Of a stretch of DNA of 9,125 nucleotides, positions 5,891 through 9,125 are shown in pieces. Below the pieces are notes generated by a model. The model had not been told where the DNA came from. It saw nothing but the letters and a program-made list of their open reading frames with translations, and made no database searches. Numbering within the stretch: position 1 is the first letter of the stretch; each line of letters opens with the position of its first letter. The position numbers and the translations under genes are program-made. Source of the stretch: CAKSQL01 sp045606465 (lineage in GTDB: Bacteria; Bacillota; Clostridia; UBA1381); NCBI GenBank assembly GCA_045606465.1, contig JAZURZ010000055.1, positions 1-9,125 on the forward strand. Direction: 5' to 3'.

Positions 5891-5959
5891 TTACATGAGT
5901 CCCCTAAGGGGACAACAAGCGAAAGCCTGTAAAAACTCGCAAAACGAGTTTTCATGTAA
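5891..5959. repeat. Cloverleaf-like palindrome cluster 1
   Basis: An 8-bp outer stem TTACATGA/TCATGTAA (5891-5898 with 5952-5959) encloses three hairpins: GTCCCC-TAA-GGGGAC (5899-5913), ACAAGC-GAAA-GCCTGT (5915-5930, one mismatch) and AAACTCG-CAAAA-CGAGTTT (5933-5951). This is a 69-nt four-way junction. It is not a tRNA: the loops are 3-5 nt and there is no T-loop or anticodon-loop geometry. Confidence 0.65.
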
Positions 5960-5961
5960 TT

Positions 5962-5970
5962 ATTATACCA
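5962..5970 (-). promoter_or_regulatory. Extended -10 motif in the second module
   Basis: TGGTATAAT on the minus strand, at the equivalent place in the second module. The -35 position (CAAGCA at 5985-5990) matches poorly. It may be a duplicated, weak or inactive promoter. Confidence 0.35.
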
Positions 5971-6014
5971 TAAGTAAAAATGCTTGCTTGCAAGGGCATT
6001 TTTACGCAGCCGTC

Positions 6015-6089
6015 AATATTGCAGAATGTACCAAGTACATTGGCGACGAAGTCGCAAAGGCTTGCCGTGCAAGACTTTCTGCATATATT
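6015..6089. repeat. Cloverleaf-like palindrome cluster 2
   Basis: An outer stem TGCAGA/TCTGCA (6020-6025 with 6078-6083), extended by AATAT/ATATT across one bulge, encloses three hairpins: ATGTAC-CAA-GTACAT (6026-6040), GCGAC-GAA-GTCGC (6043-6055) and CTTGC-CGT-GCAAG (6061-6073). The topology matches cluster 1, but the arm sequences are unrelated. Confidence 0.65.
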
Positions 6090-6115
6090 ATACCATACTT
6101 TTTATAAAAAGCCAA
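6087..6115 (-). promoter_or_regulatory. Best promoter candidate for parA-parB
   Basis: On the minus strand TTGGCT (6110-6115), a 17-bp spacer and TATAAT (6087-6092) preceded by TGG, an extended -10. A start near 6080 would give parA a leader of about 325 nt containing both cloverleaf clusters and both hairpins. Confidence 0.55.
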
Positions 6116-6121
6116 ACAAAA

Positions 6122-6163
6122 AATAATTTTTTTTGAAATTTTACAAAAAAACCAAAAATTATT
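6122..6163 (-). terminator. Weak terminator-like hairpin after the tagA-like gene
   Basis: AATAATTTTT (6122-6131) pairs with AAAAATTATT (6154-6163) just after the stop codon at 6168-6170, and the minus strand continues into TTTTGTTTGG. The stem is pure A/T with a 22-nt loop, so its strength is doubtful. The conserved module hairpins downstream may do the real termination. Confidence 0.35.
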
Positions 6164-6167
6164 CCTC

Positions 6168-6908
6168 TTAATCTTCCTGAGGGAAAGAAGAGCCTTTTGT
6201 TACAACTGTCAGCACAAATTTGGGCAAAGCACTCATTCTGAATATGCGAGAGGGCTGCTTTATAAGACGATAAAGCCACTCAAGACCCAGGCTACACCAT
6301 TTGTCAGGGGCACGCTCAACCTCGCCTGCTATGACATCAAGGCAACCGCCAACTCCCATAAATACTCGTGCGTTTGTTTTTTTGCTGTTTTTTGCAATCC
6401 ATTTTTCCTGAGCGGGAGCACCAAGGCACACAAAAACAATATCTGCACGGGATTCATTTATTTGGCGAATAATTTCAGGCTCGTCCTCGGCTTTAAAATA
6501 GCCATGATGAGTTCCCACAATTTGTATAAAGGGATATTTTTTTGAAAGATTGTGACTTGCAAGCTCACCAACCCCTTCACGTCCGCCAAGAAGAAAAAGC
6601 TTATGACCGCTTTTTGCGATTTTTTCAATTACTTTGCAGGCAATGTCGTAGCCTGCGGCACGCTCCTTTATTGGATTTTGCAAAAACCTTGAAGCATACA
6701 CAACACCTATTCCATCTGCAGTGAGAAGGTCGGCAGAATTTAAAATATTTTTAAATTCCTCATCCTTATAAGCCTTCATAATTATTTCGGAGTTAGGAGT
6801 GAAAATATGATGGGGACGATTTTCTTCCAGCATATCAAAAATTGCATCACAAGCCTCCGAAACTGTCACCTTATCAATATTAACGCCAAGTATATTTACC
6901 TTTTTCAT
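6168..6908 (-). CDS. tagA: WecG/TagA/CpsF-family glycosyltransferase (GT26)
   Basis: This 246-aa enzyme is of the family that transfers N-acetylmannosamine, or a related sugar, onto an undecaprenyl-linked GlcNAc. That is the first committed step in wall teichoic acid or similar envelope polymers. Motifs: FTPNSEI (36-42, Thr37, Asn39), LLTADGIGVV (61-70, Asp65), LFLLGGREGV (104-113), FVCLGAPAQEKWI (159-171), GVGGCLDVIAGEVERAP (185-201) and LEWLYRLIKQPSRIFR (209-224). Thr37, Asp65 and Arg214/221/224 fall at the numbers I recall for Thermoanaerobacter TagA catalytic and C-terminal appendage residues. The appendage, thought to control membrane docking, is present. It begins 32 nt after the topoisomerase stop, with GGTGG/AAGGG 9-12 nt upstream, so the two are probably co-transcribed. 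No other envelope genes adjoin it, so the exact polymer and acceptor are not known. Confidence 0.92.
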   Translation of the reverse strand: MKKVNILGVNIDKVTVSEACDAIFDMLEENRPHHIFTPNSEIIMKAYKDEEFKNILNSADLLTADGIGVVYASRFLQNPIKERAAGYDIACKVIEKIAKSGHKLFLLGGREGVGELASHNLSKKYPFIQIVGTHHGYFKAEDEPEIIRQINESRADIVFVCLGAPAQEKWIAKNSKKTNARVFMGVGGCLDVIAGEVERAPDKWCSLGLEWLYRLIKQPSRIFRMSALPKFVLTVVTKGSSFPQED

Positions 6909-6940
6909 AAGTAACTACCACCCTTTAATTTTTTCTTTAT

Positions 6941-9125
6941 TTAGAAAAGTGAAATCTGACTTGAGTCTTCTTTTTTTAAAAAACTTCCCGCTGCAGGAAT
7001 GTTTTTTGCCTTATAATGATTAAGGTCTTCAAGACCACAGTCAGAAGCTTTTGTAAGCCTTATCATTTTAGCGCCTTTTTTTGTAAGCTTCATAACACTT
7101 ACCCCTTGCGAGGACTTGGTTGCCTTTAGAGGTATTTGCTCTGAGGAAACCATTATGACCTTGTTGTTGTCTGCAAATGCCACGATATTTTCGTCTTGTG
7201 CAAGATAAAGTGCAGAACAGATTGGAGATTTATCCGAGTATGCAGAAATAAGCTTTCTTCTGTTTGCTTTGGTCTGGTATGCATTAAAGTTTACCTTTGC
7301 TATTTTTCCGTTTTCAAAGCCAAATAGCATAAGACCCAAATAGTCGGTAGTAACAACGGTGTAGATTATTTTCTCATCCTGTTCAAGCCCCAAAACTCCA
7401 GGCAAATATTCTCCCATAGCTGCCACTTTCGAGTCGGGAAGGTCATAGGTTTTCATTTTGTAAGCACAAGCCTTGTCAGAGAAGAATACAAGCTCGCTTG
7501 CGTTAGTTGCCTCAATGGTCAGCAAAACGCTGTCGCCCTCTTTTAGTTTGTGGTCAACAGTTGTGGAGCGTAAGGAAATTAAGGGAACCTTCTTAATGTA
7601 GCCCTCCTTGGTCACAAAAATGGTAAGAGGATAGTCCTCAACGTGGTCATTCTCGCAATACACTTCGGTTTCGGAATCCATAACAAGCTCGGTTTTTCTT
7701 GGCTTTCCATATTTTTTGGAAATTGCGGCAAGCTGCTTTGAAATAAGCTTTTTAACCTCACGGTCGCTTGCGAGAATTTTTTCGAGTTCTGCAATTTCCT
7801 CCAAAAGCTTTTCAATTTCAGCAGTTCTGTTTAAAATGTATTCACGGTTTAAGTTGCGAAGCTTAATTTCCGCAACATATTCTGCCTGAATTTTGTCTAT
7901 CGAAAAGCCCTGCATAAGGTTTGGAACAACGTCGGATTCAAGCTCGGTGTGGCGGATTATGCTTATTGCTTTGTCAATGTCTAATAATATCTTTTTAAGA
8001 CCTGTAAGAAGATGAAGCTTTTCGCTCTTTCTGTCAATATCAAACTTGAGTGAATTTTTTATGCAACCCATTCTGAAAAGTATCCACTCATGCAAAATTT
8101 CCTTAACTCCCATAACCTTGGGTACATTTTTGATAAGTACATTGAAGTTGCAGCTGAAGCTGTCCTCCAATGGAGTTAGCTTAAAGAGCTTTAGCATAAG
8201 TGCATCAGGGTCGGTGCCACGCTTTAAATCTATAGTGATTTTAAATCCGTTAAGACCTGTTTCGTCACGTGCGTCTGCAATTTCTTTTAATTTATTTGCC
8301 TTTATAAGCTCCATTATTTTGCCTATTATTGCCTCGCAGGTGGTGGAGTAGGGGATTTGTGTAATTTCAATGCAGTTGTTTTTCTTGTCAAACTCATAAA
8401 CTGCACGCATTTTAAAGCTTCCGCGGCCTGTGTTATATATCTCCTGCATCTGCTCTTTTGAATATAAAAGACGTGCGCCTAAAGGAAAATCAGGTGCAGG
8501 CATATATTCAATTATATCAGCATTTTCGTCCTTTAAGTATGCAATGGTGGCATCGCAGACCTCCTGAAGATTAAAGGAGCAAATATTACTTGCCATACCT
8601 ACTGCTATACCTTGGTTGGGGTTTACAAGTATATTTGGAAATGCAACAGGGAGAAGGGTTGGCTCTTTCATTTCTCCGTCGTAATTATCCACAAAAGGAA
8701 CAGTGTTTTTGTTTATGTCGCCAAAAAGCTCTGTGCAAATGGCGGCAAGACGCACCTCGGTGTATCTTGAGGCGGCAAATGCCATGTCACGTGAATATTG
8801 TTTACCAAAGTTACCTTGAGATTCTACTAAGGGGTGCAAAAGGGCACCATTACCCTCGGTAAGACGAACCATGGTTTCATATATTGCCATGTCACCATGA
8901 GGATTTAATTTCATGGTTTGTCCCACTACATTTGCCGATTTTGTAAGCTTTCCACCAAGTAAGCCCATTTTATACATGGTGTATAAAAGCTTTCTGTGAG
9001 CAGGTTTTAGGCCATCAATTTCGGGAATGGCACGGGAAACGATTACGCTCATTGCATATGGCATATAATTTTTTTCAAGAGTTTCACAAATTGGCTGTTC
9101 CGCTATAGGGGCAAGGACAATTTCC
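6941..9125 (-). CDS. parC: DNA topoisomerase IV subunit A (ParC/GyrA family), 5' end outside window
   Basis: The frame is open to the right edge; about 727 residues are visible and the true start lies beyond 9125. The first internal ATG (9062-9064) is not the start, because translation upstream reads IVLAPIAEQPICETLEKNY, the normal lead-in to MPYAMSVIVSRAIPEIDG. The subunit cuts and rejoins DNA: the catalytic tyrosine is in AASRYTEVRL (codon 8762-8764). The WHD/tower, a coiled coil (KLHLLTGLKKILLDIDKAIS onward) and a C-terminal beta-pinwheel-type domain (about the last 230 residues) follow. No gyrase-specific GyrA box (QRRGGKG type) is seen in the pinwheel, which favours topoisomerase IV, the decatenase, over gyrase. 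The quinolone-region motif reads HGDMAIYE, with Met where GyrA/ParC usually have Ser. The protein ends in QISLF. Its partner subunit B would be expected upstream, outside the window. Confidence 0.93.
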   Translation of the reverse strand, partial: EIVLAPIAEQPICETLEKNYMPYAMSVIVSRAIPEIDGLKPAHRKLLYTMYKMGLLGGKLTKSANVVGQTMKLNPHGDMAIYETMVRLTEGNGALLHPLVESQGNFGKQYSRDMAFAASRYTEVRLAAICTELFGDINKNTVPFVDNYDGEMKEPTLLPVAFPNILVNPNQGIAVGMASNICSFNLQEVCDATIAYLKDENADIIEYMPAPDFPLGARLLYSKEQMQEIYNTGRGSFKMRAVYEFDKKNNCIEITQIPYSTTCEAIIGKIMELIKANKLKEIADARDETGLNGFKITIDLKRGTDPDALMLKLFKLTPLEDSFSCNFNVLIKNVPKVMGVKEILHEWILFRMGCIKNSLKFDIDRKSEKLHLLTGLKKILLDIDKAISIIRHTELESDVVPNLMQGFSIDKIQAEYVAEIKLRNLNREYILNRTAEIEKLLEEIAELEKILASDREVKKLISKQLAAISKKYGKPRKTELVMDSETEVYCENDHVEDYPLTIFVTKEGYIKKVPLISLRSTTVDHKLKEGDSVLLTIEATNASELVFFSDKACAYKMKTYDLPDSKVAAMGEYLPGVLGLEQDEKIIYTVVTTDYLGLMLFGFENGKIAKVNFNAYQTKANRRKLISAYSDKSPICSALYLAQDENIVAFADNNKVIMVSSEQIPLKATKSSQGVSVMKLTKKGAKMIRLTKASDCGLEDLNHYKAKNIPAAGSFLKKEDSSQISLF

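Larger units (their letters stand above)
5825..6097. repeat. Two tandem ~127-bp structured repeat modules plus a partial third
   Basis: A 51-bp sequence at 5825-5875 recurs at 5954-6004 with 47 of 51 identities, offset 129 bp. TATTATACCATA at 5961-5972 recurs exactly at 6086-6097 (and as TATTATATCACA at 5832-5843), extending the period by another 125 bp. Each full module has a conserved hairpin (5846-5875 and its copy): a 9-bp TAAAAATGC/GCATTTTTA stem plus TTG/CAA with a GG bulge. Each hairpin is followed by a cloverleaf-like block of different sequence. The block fills most of the 412-bp gap between parA and the tagA-like gene and encodes no credible protein. It could be a dispersed element that has duplicated, or a long structured parA leader. 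The hairpins, with T-runs on both sides, could act as terminators. Confidence 0.75.

Noticed and set aside
5891..5959. Cloverleaf as a tRNA gene
   Set aside because: The loops are 3, 4 and 5 nt; there is no 7-nt anticodon loop, no TTCRA T-loop and no CCA-type end.
5880..6107. 75-codon plus-strand reading frame in the parA upstream region
   Set aside because: It lies wholly within the palindrome clusters and tandem repeats, has no ribosome site, and its composition follows the hairpins.
8266..8271. CACGTG core of parS (also at 8788-8793) inside the topoisomerase gene
   Set aside because: parS needs flanks close to TGTTT...AAACA. Here the flanks are TTTCGT/CGTCT and CATGT/AATAT, with too few matches; both lie in conserved coding sequence.
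1..9125. CRISPR array, insertion-sequence transposase, toxin-antitoxin or defence system
   Set aside because: No regularly spaced repeats with unique spacers, no transposase-like frame and no small two-gene toxin pair; all sizeable genes are recognisable housekeeping genes except the small membrane protein.

Overview
The window is low-GC, AT-rich DNA with a Clostridia-type (Bacillota) gene set. It carries TrmK/Nif3 as an overlapping pair, a Soj/Spo0J-type ParA-ParB pair, seryl-tRNA synthetase, a clostridial-style topoisomerase IV A subunit and a WecG/TagA-family glycosyltransferase. Genus cannot be read from the sequence. All complete genes lie on the minus strand. Only a 28-codon gene tail at the far left runs on the plus strand.

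Layout in plus coordinates: tail of an unknown plus-strand gene (2-88); a nested inverted-repeat, MITE-like element (99-238); nif3-like gene and trmK overlapping by 4 bp (254-1695); a 483-bp non-coding region with four perfect DnaA boxes, four near-consensus boxes and several inverted repeats (1696-2178), the best candidate for a replication origin (oriC) or at least a strong DnaA-binding locus; serS (2179-3447); a small single-pass membrane coiled-coil protein (3479-3934); parB (4098-4946); parA (4991-5755); a 412-bp non-coding region with two tandem copies of a structured module (hairpin plus cloverleaf-like four-way palindrome) and repeated extended -10 promoter motifs (5756-6167); tagA-like glycosyltransferase (6168-6908); and a topoisomerase IV subunit A gene cut by the right edge (6941-9125).

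In transcription order (right to left) the topoisomerase gene and the glycosyltransferase look like one unit (32-nt gap). parA-parB starts anew from promoters inside the structured repeats. The membrane protein and serS follow, with a possible promoter of their own, and end at a strong hairpin beside the DnaA-box region. trmK-nif3 is the last unit. Functionally the window combines chromosome replication and segregation (DnaA boxes, ParA, ParB, topoisomerase IV) with translation (serS, trmK) and envelope polymer synthesis (tagA-like), as is common near bacterial origins. No dnaA, dnaN or convincing parS site is visible here.

The least expected items are the paired cloverleaf repeats in the parA leader, the nested palindromes and plus-strand promoter/terminator bracketing the DnaA-box region, and a canonical beta-clamp-type pentapeptide (QISLF) at the very C-terminus of the topoisomerase subunit.
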